Source of the DNA: Gemmatimonadota bacterium
Lineage (GTDB): Bacteria > Gemmatimonadota > Gemmatimonadetes > Palauibacterales > Palauibacteraceae
DNA: 63,907 bases
Direction: 5' to 3'
Assembly: GCA_022825725.1 (NCBI GenBank)
Contig: JAJDWE010000030.1
Span: 1-63,907 of the forward strand
Part shown: positions 8,866 through 17,635 of the stretch, one piece after another
Position numbering within the stretch: position 1 is the stretch's first letter
Layout: each line of letters begins with the position of its first letter
Notes under the pieces: model-generated
What the model was told of the DNA's origin: nothing
The model's database searches: none
The model's input: the letters and a program-made list of their open reading frames with translations, nothing else
Program-made: the position numbers and the translations under genes

Positions 8866-10308
8866 ATGACAGGAACTCGGAAACGGCGCAGGCGTGGACT
8901 GAAGGCCACGCTCGTACGGCCGACGCTGCTCGCCGTCACGCTGGCGGCGATCGTCGGCACGGCGCCGGAGACGACGGCGGCTCAGGAGGCGGTGGAAGTC
9001 GCCGGAACCATCGTTGACGACGGGACGGGCGCGCCGATCGAAGGCGCGACGGTCCGGCTCTCCGACTCAGCGGGTTCGGCTCGGGAAACCATCACGGGAC
9101 CGGACGGCACCTTCGCCTTCGCTCAAGTACTGCCCGGCGAATACACGCTCGCCGTGCGGCGTTTCGGCTACGAAGTTCTCAGTGCCCCGTTGGAGATCGG
9201 CTCCGAGGCCCCGCCCCGGCTGGATGTGCGCCTCCAGCCGCAAGCGATCCCGCTGGATCCGCTTGAAGTCGGCGTGGAGGGACGCCCGCCCCGCCTCGCG
9301 GAGTCCGGCTTCTACGAACGGATGGAGGAGGGCTGGGGGGTGTTCCTCGAGCCCGAGTGGATCGAGGCGAACAAGGTGGGCTTCGTCAGGCTCTCGGACT
9401 TCATGTCCACCCTCCAGATGCGCGCACCTCTGCCGCGGTGCGCGAAGATACCGGTATATCTCGACCGGAGGCCGATCGGAGCGGCGGACGGCTCGGGAAC
9501 GAGCAGGCCGTACTCCCTGAATCCGGAGGGAACCTTCCGTTCTCCGGACGACCCGCCCCCGACACTGCTCGAAGAACTCTCCGTGTACGATGTCGGTGCC
9601 GCGGAGTTGTACCAACCTGGGTCGAAGGTCCCGTTCTTTGCCTGGGACGGGGCCTCCATGTTCTGCGGCGCGATCATCCTGTGGTCCAACTGGACCGCGG
9701 AGACGCCCGAGATACCGCAAATCGAGGTCGAACTGTGCGAACCGGCCGGTCGGCCCGGCGAAGTGGCGCTGGAAGGGTTTGTGAATGATGAGGTCACGGA
9801 GGTAAGGCTGCCGGCAGCGCACGTGATCGCCTCGTTCCCGACTTCCGGGAGCCTCGAGCGCGTAGAGACCGTCGTGCGGACGGACTCGCTTGGACGGTAT
9901 CGGCTGTGCGACCTCCCGGTCGAAGCGGAGGTGGAACTCTCGGCCGCCTACGGCCCCCATTCAGGCCTTCCCTCGGTGGTTCCGGCCACGGCGGGCGCCG
10001 AGGTGAGGCTCGGCGTGCCGGTTACCCCTCCGGGATCGGTCACGGGTCTCGCCGTCAACGAGGTGACCCGCCAGCCGCTCGAGGCCGTACGTATAATCGT
10101 CGACGATACGGATTTCCGCACCGTAACGGACCGCACGGGAGCATTCTCGCTGAAAGGGCTTCCCCCCGGCTCATACAAGATCCGTGCCCTGTGTGGAGGC
10201 TTCGACAGTTCCGTACAGACCGTAGACATCACCGCGGGGCAGCAGGTGCGCGTCGTGATTGGTCTCCGATCGAAGGGAACTCCGCGCAGGACGCGCTGTT
10301 CCGCGTAA
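8866..10308 (+). CDS. Exported carboxypeptidase-regulatory/plug-domain protein (no barrel)
   Basis: A 480-aa product beginning at the ATG at 8866, which gives a signal peptide (basic MTGTRKRRRRG, hydrophobic core, cut near TTAAQE). A CarboxypepD_reg beta-sandwich follows at about 45-125 (VEVAGTIVDDGTGAPIEGATV; FGYEVLSAPL), then a plug-like region (PVYLDRRPIG; VYDVGAAELY; MFCGAIILWS), and more regulatory-like Ig domains at the C-terminus (EVRIIVDDTDFRTVTDRTGAF-type strands). No outer-membrane barrel follows, so it is not a TonB receptor. Two similar proteins lie at 11782 and 15348. The role is unknown. Confidence 0.7.
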   Translation: MTGTRKRRRRGLKATLVRPTLLAVTLAAIVGTAPETTAAQEAVEVAGTIVDDGTGAPIEGATVRLSDSAGSARETITGPDGTFAFAQVLPGEYTLAVRRFGYEVLSAPLEIGSEAPPRLDVRLQPQAIPLDPLEVGVEGRPPRLAESGFYERMEEGWGVFLEPEWIEANKVGFVRLSDFMSTLQMRAPLPRCAKIPVYLDRRPIGAADGSGTSRPYSLNPEGTFRSPDDPPPTLLEELSVYDVGAAELYQPGSKVPFFAWDGASMFCGAIILWSNWTAETPEIPQIEVELCEPAGRPGEVALEGFVNDEVTEVRLPAAHVIASFPTSGSLERVETVVRTDSLGRYRLCDLPVEAEVELSAAYGPHSGLPSVVPATAGAEVRLGVPVTPPGSVTGLAVNEVTRQPLEAVRIIVDDTDFRTVTDRTGAFSLKGLPPGSYKIRALCGGFDSSVQTVDITAGQQVRVVIGLRSKGTPRRTRCSA

Positions 10309-10317
10309 CCCGCCTGG

Positions 10318-11745
10318 CTATACCTCCTTCTGCTTCCAGCGGCCGCGGCGGAAGAGGTAGAGTCCGACGACGGCCGACAGCGAATAGGCGACCGCGAACG
10401 ACCAGAAGACGCCCGTCTCGCCCCACCCGGCGCCGAAGGCGAGCAGCGCCGCGACGGGAAGCTGGAAGAACCAGAAGACCCAGATGTTGATCCAGGTCGG
10501 CGTCGCCGTGTCGCCGGCTCCGTTGAAGGCCTGCATCGTCACCATGCCCCAGGCGTAGAAGATGTACCCGTAGCTGATGATCCGGAGCGCGCGCACGCCC
10601 ACGTCGAGCGTTTCCGGGTCCGGAGCGAACGGTGCCAGAATCGGCTCCGGGAAAGCCACGAAGACCACCGTCACCACGGCCATGAACAGCATGTTCCAGA
10701 AGCCCGTGAGGTAGACGGCCCGCTCGGCGCGGTCCGGCTTGTCCGCGCCGAGGTTCTGGCCCACGAGCGTCGCCGCGGCGTTCGCGAGGCCCCAGGCGGG
10801 CAGGATGATGAAGATGACGACGCGGATCGCCATCGTGTAGCCCGCGAGGGCGATCGTCCCGAACTCGGACAGGATCCGGATCGAGAGGATGTAGCTGACC
10901 TGGGTCACGAGCATCTGGCCCACACCCCCGACCGACACGCGCGCAAGCCGCTTGATCACGGCGAGACGGATCCGGAGGTCGTCCCGCCGCACCCGGATGC
11001 GCTCGCCGCGGGACAGGTGCCACAACTGGTACGCGGCCCCGATCCCGCGTCCGGTCGTCGTGGCGACGGCGGCCCCCGGGAGGCCGAGTTCCGGGAAGAT
11101 CCAGAGGCCGAACACGAGCACGGGGTCGAGCACGATGTTGATCCCGTTCGCCAGCCACACGGAACGCATGGCCATCGATGGGTCGCCCGCCCCCCGGTAG
11201 ATCGCGTTGTTCACGAAGAGGAGGATGATGACGACCATCCCGCCGAGCTGAATGCGGGCGAAGGTCGTGCCTGCGGCGACGACTTCCGGGGATCCTCCCA
11301 TGGCCCGGAGAAGCGACGGGGCCAGTATCGCCCCGGCGAGGCCGAGAACCACGGCGATGCCGACGCTCAGCACGATCGCCTGCACGGCGGCCCGCGCCGC
11401 GCCGCGCTCGTCCTTCTCTCCCGTCCGTCTCGCGACCATCGCCGTCGTGGCCATCGCGAGGCCCATCGCGATCGAGTAGATGACGGACAGCATCGCTTCG
11501 GTGAGGGCGATCGCGGCCAGGGCGCCGGCCCCGAGCCGGCTCACGACGGCCATGTCCACGAGGAAGAAGAGCGACTCCCCCGCCATCTCCAGCACCATCG
11601 GAATGGCGAGGAGCAGGACCCCGCGGTTCAGGCTTCCCGACGTGAAGTCCTCGTGCGTTCCCCACAGCAGCGCCCGAAGTGTTCCCCCCACTCCGGAACG
11701 GCGGGGGGCCGCAGTTTCCCCTTCGGGCCGGCCAGTGTCGCTCAA
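10318..11745 (-). CDS. MATE-family efflux transporter
   Basis: A 475-aa polytopic membrane protein with about 12 hydrophobic helices and MATE landmarks: GSLNRGVLLLAIPMVLEM at the first helix, VDMAVVSRLGAGALAAIAL, VGQNLGA near the middle, and FNGAGDTATPTW. MATE proteins export cationic drugs and metabolites using Na+ or H+ gradients. It converges with the plug-domain gene at 8866, 9 nt separating the stops. The next gene on the same strand, at 11782, begins upstream of it with a 36-nt gap, so the two may be co-transcribed. The substrate cannot be read from sequence. Confidence 0.92.
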   Translation of the reverse strand: MSDTGRPEGETAAPRRSGVGGTLRALLWGTHEDFTSGSLNRGVLLLAIPMVLEMAGESLFFLVDMAVVSRLGAGALAAIALTEAMLSVIYSIAMGLAMATTAMVARRTGEKDERGAARAAVQAIVLSVGIAVVLGLAGAILAPSLLRAMGGSPEVVAAGTTFARIQLGGMVVIILLFVNNAIYRGAGDPSMAMRSVWLANGINIVLDPVLVFGLWIFPELGLPGAAVATTTGRGIGAAYQLWHLSRGERIRVRRDDLRIRLAVIKRLARVSVGGVGQMLVTQVSYILSIRILSEFGTIALAGYTMAIRVVIFIILPAWGLANAAATLVGQNLGADKPDRAERAVYLTGFWNMLFMAVVTVVFVAFPEPILAPFAPDPETLDVGVRALRIISYGYIFYAWGMVTMQAFNGAGDTATPTWINIWVFWFFQLPVAALLAFGAGWGETGVFWSFAVAYSLSAVVGLYLFRRGRWKQKEV

Positions 11746-11781
11746 GGAATCGTCCTGTCAGGAGGAAGCGGTCTCGGGGGG

Positions 11782-12822
11782 TCAGTACGTCCAGATCGCG
11801 ACGAGGTTGCAGTCGGTCAGGAGCATGGTGTTTGGCACCTGGTTCATGATCTCGGGCGGCGCCTCGCTGCACCTGTACGCCTCGACGCCCCGAACGGTGT
11901 CGAATTTCAGTTCGCCCAGATTTCTCCGGGTGAACCCGAGGCGGCTGGCCGGCCGGCCGTTGAGGAGGATGAGCTGGTTCCGGCGGTATCGGATGGAGAG
12001 CTCCCGCTTGAACTGGAACAGCTGCCCGAGGTGGATGAACTGGTCGATCTCCGGATAGGTCGCGAAGTAGCCCTCGTCGATGGACTGGCGGCGCTCGTAG
12101 AACCCCGACGTGAGCAGGAACGGATCGCGGCCCGTCACTCTCACCTCGATCGGCGCGAGCGCGATCGCCTGGGTGTTGAGTTCGACGCGGAATTCCGCGT
12201 TCTGGTCGGTGAGGATGTTGATCTCGGTCTCGAGGGGCGCGTAACCGATGTGCGCGACGCGCAGTCCGTAGGTGAGCGGCGGCATGGAGCGGAACGCCAC
12301 GCGTCCGAGCGAATCCGTGACCCCGGAGACGGGCAGCGGGGAGAAGTCGATCTGCGCGCCCGCCACCGGGCGCCCGTCCGCGGCGTCCACGACGGAGAGG
12401 ACGACGAAGGCCGCGTCCCCCATGTCCACCTCGAGGTCGACGAACTTCGACCGGTCGAGTTCGACCTTTCGCTCCTTCCCTCGCCGGGACCCATAGTTCG
12501 CGCGCACCCGGATCTCCCGGAACGCTTCGAGGCCGCACGCCTGGTATCGCCCTCGCCCATCCGCTTCGAGTCGCACGTCCTCGGGCGTCGGCAGCCCGCG
12601 TTCGGCCTCGTAGCGGATCACGACCGTCGCCCCCGCCAGCGGAACCTTGCTCTCGTCGTCCCGGATCGTGCCCTCGATCCCGACCTCGAGTTCCGCCTGT
12701 CCGAGCTGCCGGCAGATGCGGAGGACCCGCTCCTCCTCTTCCTGCCCCATGGCCGGGTGCGGCGCGAGAGCCACAGCCGTCAGAGCGGCCCCGCGCGCGA
12801 GGTGCGGCGCGATCCTCCTCAA
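11782..12822 (-). CDS. Exported carboxypeptidase-regulatory/plug-domain protein (no barrel)
   Basis: A 346-aa product. The start chosen is TTG at 12822, whose bases overlap the TGA of the upstream hydrolase and which gives a proper signal peptide (LRRIAPHLARGAALTAVALA, cut near AMGQ). Two regulatory-like Ig domains follow (VGIEGTIRDDESKVPLAGATV; FVVLSVVDAADGRPVAGAQI), then a plug-like C-terminus (IEVRVTGRDPFLLTSGFYER; QLILLNGRPASRLG; VRGVEAYRC; TDCNLVAIWTY). It ends without a barrel. The SGFYER segment and late Cys pair match the genes at 8866 and 15348. It is translationally coupled to the serine hydrolase. Confidence 0.68.
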   Translation of the reverse strand: MRRIAPHLARGAALTAVALAPHPAMGQEEEERVLRICRQLGQAELEVGIEGTIRDDESKVPLAGATVVIRYEAERGLPTPEDVRLEADGRGRYQACGLEAFREIRVRANYGSRRGKERKVELDRSKFVDLEVDMGDAAFVVLSVVDAADGRPVAGAQIDFSPLPVSGVTDSLGRVAFRSMPPLTYGLRVAHIGYAPLETEINILTDQNAEFRVELNTQAIALAPIEVRVTGRDPFLLTSGFYERRQSIDEGYFATYPEIDQFIHLGQLFQFKRELSIRYRRNQLILLNGRPASRLGFTRRNLGELKFDTVRGVEAYRCSEAPPEIMNQVPNTMLLTDCNLVAIWTY

Positions 12823-13970
12823 CTGCCGGCCTCGAGCAGCGCCTGGAGGAGCCCGTTCCCGGCCTCGCCGAGGTTGGTGGCGCCGCGATTGTAGTTGCGG
12901 CCGAGCGCGACGCCGTAGCCGCTTTCGGGTTCGAACACGAGGTACATGTTGTATCCGGCGACGGAACCGCCGTGGCCGACGAACCGCACGGCGCCGCCCT
13001 CGAGCGCGACAGGACGAATCGAGAAGCCGAGTCCGTACCCCGCGTCGGGATCCTCGGGCGTGTGGACCGTCATGACTTCCCGTCGCGTCGCCGGCTCCAG
13101 GAGTTCGTGTTCGGTCATGCCCATGACCGCGGCCGCGAACGTCGCGAGATCTCCGACCGTCGCGTAGACGCCGCCGTTCGGCACCTTGTATCCGCGCCCC
13201 TCGTGCTCGAGCGCCGGGAAGTCGGAGTTCACGACGCCGTCCGCTCCGTTCGCGAAGCCTACCGCGACCCGCCGCCACAGGTCGGGGCCGACGATGAAGG
13301 TCGAGGAGCGCATCCCCAGTGGTTCGAACAGTCGGTCCTCCACGAGGTCCATGAAGGAGGTCCCGGCCGCCCGCTGCAGCACGTAACCCAGCACGCCGTA
13401 CCCGATGTTGGAGTACTGATACCGGGTGCCGGGCATCGTGTAGAACCGGGTGTGCGGGATCGAAGCGAGGATCTTGTATCCCCAGTCCTCGATCGGCCCC
13501 GCCGCCGCGCCTTCGAGTTCGGGCTCCCGAATGAGGCCGGCGGTGTGGCTCGCCAACTGCCGGAGCGTAATCGGCGCCATGTCGGCCGGCGGATCCCCGA
13601 AGCCGGCGGCCTCGGGCAGGTGGTCCACGACGGCGTCATCGAGGGCGACCGTCCCCTCCTCCACGAGGTCCGCCATCAGAATCGCCGTCACCGATTTCGA
13701 GATCGATCCGGTCCGGTAGATCGTCCGCACGCCCGCGGGCACGCGGTTCTCCGGATCGGCCCAGCCGAACCCCTGTGCCCACAGCACCTGGTCTCCCTTG
13801 AAGACCGCCGCCGTGATCCCGCCGACGCCGTCCGCTTCGACATCCGCCGCGATCTGCCGCGAGAACGCGTCGATGACGTCCGCGTCCTGACCGTCCGCGA
13901 CTGACGGAAGGACGAGGACGAAGAGAGAACTGAGAAGGAAGACGATCGTCGCGGAGTACAGGCGGGGCAT
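12819..13970 (-). CDS. Serine hydrolase, beta-lactamase/DD-peptidase family (S12)
   Basis: A 383-aa exported protein. The ATG at 13970 has AAGGAGA 8 nt upstream and gives a signal peptide (FLLSSLFVLVLPSVADG). The nucleophile motif SISK is at residues 89-92, YSN follows near 190, and HGGSVAGYN late in the chain is the KTG-equivalent, so the full S12 triad is present. The family covers esterases, D-aminopeptidases and class C beta-lactamases, and the substrate cannot be chosen from sequence. It overlaps the plug protein at 11782, suggesting shared expression. Confidence 0.88.
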   Translation of the reverse strand: MPRLYSATIVFLLSSLFVLVLPSVADGQDADVIDAFSRQIAADVEADGVGGITAAVFKGDQVLWAQGFGWADPENRVPAGVRTIYRTGSISKSVTAILMADLVEEGTVALDDAVVDHLPEAAGFGDPPADMAPITLRQLASHTAGLIREPELEGAAAGPIEDWGYKILASIPHTRFYTMPGTRYQYSNIGYGVLGYVLQRAAGTSFMDLVEDRLFEPLGMRSSTFIVGPDLWRRVAVGFANGADGVVNSDFPALEHEGRGYKVPNGGVYATVGDLATFAAAVMGMTEHELLEPATRREVMTVHTPEDPDAGYGLGFSIRPVALEGGAVRFVGHGGSVAGYNMYLVFEPESGYGVALGRNYNRGATNLGEAGNGLLQALLEAGS

Positions 13971-14152
13971 GATGTTCTCCTTGCGTGGCCGACGGGTCGT
14001 CGGAAACCTCCCGCCGGGCTCGAATCCAATGCATAGTCGCAGCTTCTTGCCCGCATCGGAAGCCTTCAGGCCGGCGGCAGGCTGGCGGGTCGAGCCCGAC
14101 TCGCCTAGTGTCTCCGCGCCTAGCCACGCAAACGCACCAACCGCGCGCACAC

Positions 14153-14443
14153 ATGTCGCTTCTGAAGAAACTGATCTTCCGGATGGATGGGGCTGCGGAC
14201 AGCGCCCGAACCCGGTTCACGAGCGAGTCGGGGGCCACCTGGGAGGCCGAGTTCTCGATCTTCTCGGGCACCACGCAACAGTCGCCCCGGCTGCTCGTCA
14301 TGTTCCGGAACCAGGATGACATCACCATCCCGCAGCGCTACAACCAGGCGCCGCCGGGCATCTCCAAGGTGCCGAAGCAGGCCGTGTCCGAGATGAACGA
14401 GGCGGGACTCCGCGAACTGCTCGCGCGCTCGGTGAAGGTGTGA
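14153..14443 (+). CDS. Hypothetical small protein, first of a coupled pair
   Basis: A 96-aa protein starting MSLLKKLIFRMDG, with no signal peptide, membrane segment or recognised domain. Its core (TWEAEFSIFS; RLLVMFRNQDD; SEMNEAGLRELLARS) resembles the next gene's WEAYVS; RIYFVCLEDPF; DMSDADLLGLHSRS, so the two look like ancient duplicates. The stop overlaps the next start (GTGA). The 182-nt gap upstream faces the divergent serine hydrolase. Confidence 0.6.
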   Translation: MSLLKKLIFRMDGAADSARTRFTSESGATWEAEFSIFSGTTQQSPRLLVMFRNQDDITIPQRYNQAPPGISKVPKQAVSEMNEAGLRELLARSVKV

Positions 14444-14709
14444 GCGGCACGAGGGTGGATCCGAAGAAGGCGCTCTCCCGCACCTTCCTCGACGGGGGAA
14501 TGGTCCGCTGGGAAGCCTACGTTTCGGGTGGCCAGCCGAATACGCCGCACGCGGCCCGCATCTACTTCGTGTGCCTCGAGGACCCGTTCGCGCCGCCGCG
14601 CTGGCTGCCGCACGAGAGTCGCAGCGTGGCCGAGGCGACGCGCGCTCTGGCCGACATGAGTGACGCGGATCTGCTGGGACTCCATTCCCGCTCCACGCCT
14701 CTGGAATGA
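14440..14709 (+). CDS. Hypothetical small protein, second of a coupled pair
   Basis: An 89-aa soluble protein starting at GTG, overlapping the previous stop by 4 nt, so translation is coupled. It shares the layout of its neighbour: a central Trp-Glu-Ala strand, a hydrophobic strand (RIYFVCLED) and a C-terminal helix (ALADMSDADLLGLH). The paired, similar small proteins suggest a heterodimer, an inference only. No family recognised. Confidence 0.55.
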   Translation: MSGTRVDPKKALSRTFLDGGMVRWEAYVSGGQPNTPHAARIYFVCLEDPFAPPRWLPHESRSVAEATRALADMSDADLLGLHSRSTPLE

Positions 14710-14751
14710 CGCGGGCGCCGGAGTGACGCAGCGGGCGCGAGCCTCCGGCGG

Positions 14752-15204
14752 CTAGTTCACCGTGACGACGTCGTACAGCCGCTCGCCGGGTGTTCCGTCC
14801 ACGCCTTCGTAGCGGTGCTCCACGAGAATCGACCAGGACCCGGGCTCGACGTTGTAGATGTTCGCCACGTAGGACAGCGTCGCGGGCGTCAGACTGTTGC
14901 AGCCCTGCCGGCCCGACACGATCGTGATGGCGAGTTCCAGCCCTCCGTCGACCTCCCGCAGATCGGGGGACAGGTAGTCGCACCGCAGCTTGCCCACGAT
15001 CTGGCCCGAGACTCGCATGGATCCGGGCCCCCCGGCGGCGCGCGCGAACTCGGGCAGGGCGGATCCCTCGCTGACCACGGACGAGAGCATGTTCCCCACG
15101 GTCGGGGAGATTCCGATCCCCAGATCCAGGCAGCCGGACAATCCAACGAGGATGCAAGCGACGCCGATTGCGTAGCGCGCCTGTCGGTTTCGCACGATTT
15201 GCAA
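14752..15204 (-). CDS. Putative lipoprotein of unknown function
   Basis: A 150-aa product if it starts at TTG 15204, which has GGAG 7 nt upstream; GTG at 15195 is the alternative. Either gives a lipoprotein signal ending in LSGC. The mature part is Gly/Val-rich with probable beta strands (LELAITIVSGRQGC; WSILVEHRYEG) and two further cysteines that could form a disulfide. No family recognised. It is divergent from the plug protein at 15348. Confidence 0.6.
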   Translation of the reverse strand: MQIVRNRQARYAIGVACILVGLSGCLDLGIGISPTVGNMLSSVVSEGSALPEFARAAGGPGSMRVSGQIVGKLRCDYLSPDLREVDGGLELAITIVSGRQGCNSLTPATLSYVANIYNVEPGSWSILVEHRYEGVDGTPGERLYDVVTVN

Positions 15205-15347
15205 GATGAGACTCCGCGGCCGAGGAACCCTCGAAAGAGTGACAGCGTCCGGGAGTGTCTCGCAATACCGGCGCGCGTCGTGTGCGCGGTACGCGCCTGC
15301 ATTACTTTCCGTGCGTGGCTTGTCGACGTCGTGGCGGAGACCGCAGG

Positions 15348-16580
15348 ATGCGAACAAAGCGAGAGGATCGTTCGGAGGCGCAGGCGCGGAGAAGGACTGT
15401 CTGCCGGGTCGCGTCCTTCGCCTTGGCGGGAGCCGCCATCCTGACGTCGGCCGGATTTGATCTCGCCGCTCAGAGCCTGACCCTCAACCCGCCCCGAAGC
15501 ATCGTGACGTGTCCGGCCGAGATGGATCCGTCCCTCACCGGCCTCGCCGGCGTCGTCCGCGATACGCTCCAGGGTATCCTCATTCCGGGCGCCACGGTCA
15601 TGGCGAGCTGGACCGAGGGCGAAGGACGAGAGCGCACGGTCTCCGTGGACGCGGACAGCGAGGGCGTGTACGTCCTCTGCGGCCTTCCGCCCCAGGAGGA
15701 TCTCACCGTGAGCGCAAGGTTCCCGTCCTTCCGCACGGAGCCGACTCTAGTGCGCATCGCACCCGGCCCGCCGGCCGGGTGGGATATCCTCGTGGGCGTG
15801 GAGGAAGGCGCGCTCGCCAGGCTGCTCACCGTGCCCGGCCGAATCGTGGGTCGGGTGGTGGATCGGCGTTCCGGCCGTCCGGTGGAAGCCGCAAACGTCG
15901 TTCTTTCGGACACGCTGCTGGCGGAGGACCGGCAGGGAATGACCGATGGCAGCGGCCGCTTCATGTTCACCGACCTCGATCCGGGGATGTACCGCGTGAC
16001 CGTGGACCACCTCACCTTCGATCCCCTGGACCAGTTGGTGCGCCTCCCGAGCGACCGAACCGTGCAGGTGGATTTCGAACTCAGCGTGGACCCGATCGAA
16101 CTCGCACCGATCGTCGTCACCGCGCTGCGCGAGAAGCGGCTGGAGCTGCAGGGGTTCTACGACCGGCGCGAACTGGGCGAGGCGATTGGCGCCGGGATCT
16201 TCCTCACGCGGGACGACATCCAGGACGCCGGCGCGATCCGCGTCACGCACTACCTGGGACGGATTCCGGGCGTGCGCACCGAGTGCACCGGAGGCGCGAA
16301 CAACAACTGCGTCATCCGCATGACGCGGGGCGCGCCCAGCCTGAGCAGTCGCGCCGAGTACGGGTGCATGAACGCGAACGTCTACCTGGACGGCGTGCGC
16401 GTGATCCGCGACGGCGGCGCCGGCGAGTCGATCGACAACTTCGTCTCGCCGTCCGAGATCGCCGGGATCGAGGTCTATCGCGGTCCGAGCGAGTTGCCGG
16501 CCGAGTTCGGCGGCGCCGTCGGGCGCTGCGGAGCCATCGTCATCTGGACGGGTCCGGGGATCCGGCGGAATTCGGGCTAG
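15348..16580 (+). CDS. Exported carboxypeptidase-regulatory/TonB-plug protein (no barrel)
   Basis: A 410-aa product; ATG 15348 has GGAG at good spacing and gives a signal peptide (VASFALAGAAILTSAG, cut after LAAQ). Two regulatory Ig-like domains (about 50-130 and 150-245; GRIVGRVVDRRSGRPVEAANV) precede the clearest plug domain of the three such proteins: IRVTHYLGRIPGVR, NANVYLDGVRV, VSPSEIAGIEVYRGPSELP and CGAIVIWTG. In true receptors the plug is followed by a 22-strand barrel; here the chain stops about 10 residues after it. Cysteines in CTGGANNNC, YGCM and GRCG may be disulfides. Function unknown. Confidence 0.75.
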   Translation: MRTKREDRSEAQARRRTVCRVASFALAGAAILTSAGFDLAAQSLTLNPPRSIVTCPAEMDPSLTGLAGVVRDTLQGILIPGATVMASWTEGEGRERTVSVDADSEGVYVLCGLPPQEDLTVSARFPSFRTEPTLVRIAPGPPAGWDILVGVEEGALARLLTVPGRIVGRVVDRRSGRPVEAANVVLSDTLLAEDRQGMTDGSGRFMFTDLDPGMYRVTVDHLTFDPLDQLVRLPSDRTVQVDFELSVDPIELAPIVVTALREKRLELQGFYDRRELGEAIGAGIFLTRDDIQDAGAIRVTHYLGRIPGVRTECTGGANNNCVIRMTRGAPSLSSRAEYGCMNANVYLDGVRVIRDGGAGESIDNFVSPSEIAGIEVYRGPSELPAEFGGAVGRCGAIVIWTGPGIRRNSG

Positions 16581-16602
16581 CCACGGACTGCTGGGCACGG
16601 GC

Positions 16603-17628
16603 TTGACCGCTTTACGACTGGTTGCCGCTGTAGCGATCGCCGTTTGTGTCTCCTGCACACCGACGGACGATTGTGCGTACGGCGATCTGCCATGCGTGTT
16701 GGCCGGCTTGGAGAACGATGAGCACGGCGATCTGCATTCCGTCATCGTGATTCGGAACGGTGTTCCGGTCGCGGAACAGTAGTACAACGGCGGTGATCGA
16801 CGGACTCTGATTGACGTTAGGTCGGCGGGGAAGAGCGTAACGTCACTGCTTTTCGGGATTGCGCTCGATCAGGGAGCGGTCGAGAGTCTCGACGATCCCG
16901 TCGAAAAATATTGGCCCGAAGCCGAGGGGAGCGCGATCGGCCCCGTTCGCCTAGCGGACCTGCTGACCATGCGTTCCGGGCTGGATGCGGACGGGAACGA
17001 TCCGGAATCTCCCGGATACGAGGGCCGGATGGATGCGGCGGACGACCCGCTCGCCTTCGCCATGTCGGTGCCCGCTCTGGAGGAGCCGGGCACCCGGTAT
17101 CGCTACAACTCCCTCGCGGCCTACGTGGCGGGGATAGTGATCGGGCGCGCCACCGGCGGCGGTCTGGAGGATTTCGCGCGCGACCGCCTCTTTGAACCGC
17201 TGAATATCGAACGTTGGGACTGGCAGGAGGATCGGGCGGGATACACGAAGGGCCAGGGCAACCTCTTCCTCACCGCTCCCGACTTTGCACGCATCGGCGA
17301 ACTGGTTCTGAATAAGGGAGTCTACGACGGCCACCAGGTGGTGAGCGGCGAATGGATCGAGGAGAGCCTGCAACCTCGGTTCGATATCTCCGACAGCGAC
17401 CCGTTCGCGAGTGGGTACGGCTACTACTGGTATCATCAGGTATATCCGGTGAACGACCGCTCGATCGAAGTGTCTTTTGCTTCGGGCAGCGGCGGGAACA
17501 AGATCTACGTGATTTCCGAGTTCGACCTCGTGGTGTCGATCATGTCGCGGGCTTACGGACAGGGGCGGGGACAGCGACGCTCCGAAGACATCCTGGAAGC
17601 GATACTGGCCGCGCAGCGACCGCACTGA
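16603..17628 (+). pseudogene. Serine hydrolase (S12) interrupted by an in-frame TAG
   Basis: From TTG 16603 the frame encodes a lipoprotein signal (LTALRLVAAVAIAVCVSC) and the first S12 strands (VIVIRNGVPVAEQ). It meets TAG at 16780-16782, where homologues usually have an aromatic residue (VAE.YYNG). The same frame then continues to 17628 with SAGK (16822-16833), RYRYNSLAAYVAG as the YxN region, and FASGSGGNKIY near the end. The ATG at 16969 cannot rescue function because it lies after the SxxK nucleophile. A single base change (TAC or TAT to TAG) explains the break. Real decay or sequence error. Confidence 0.8.
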
Positions 17629-17635
17629 TACGGGA

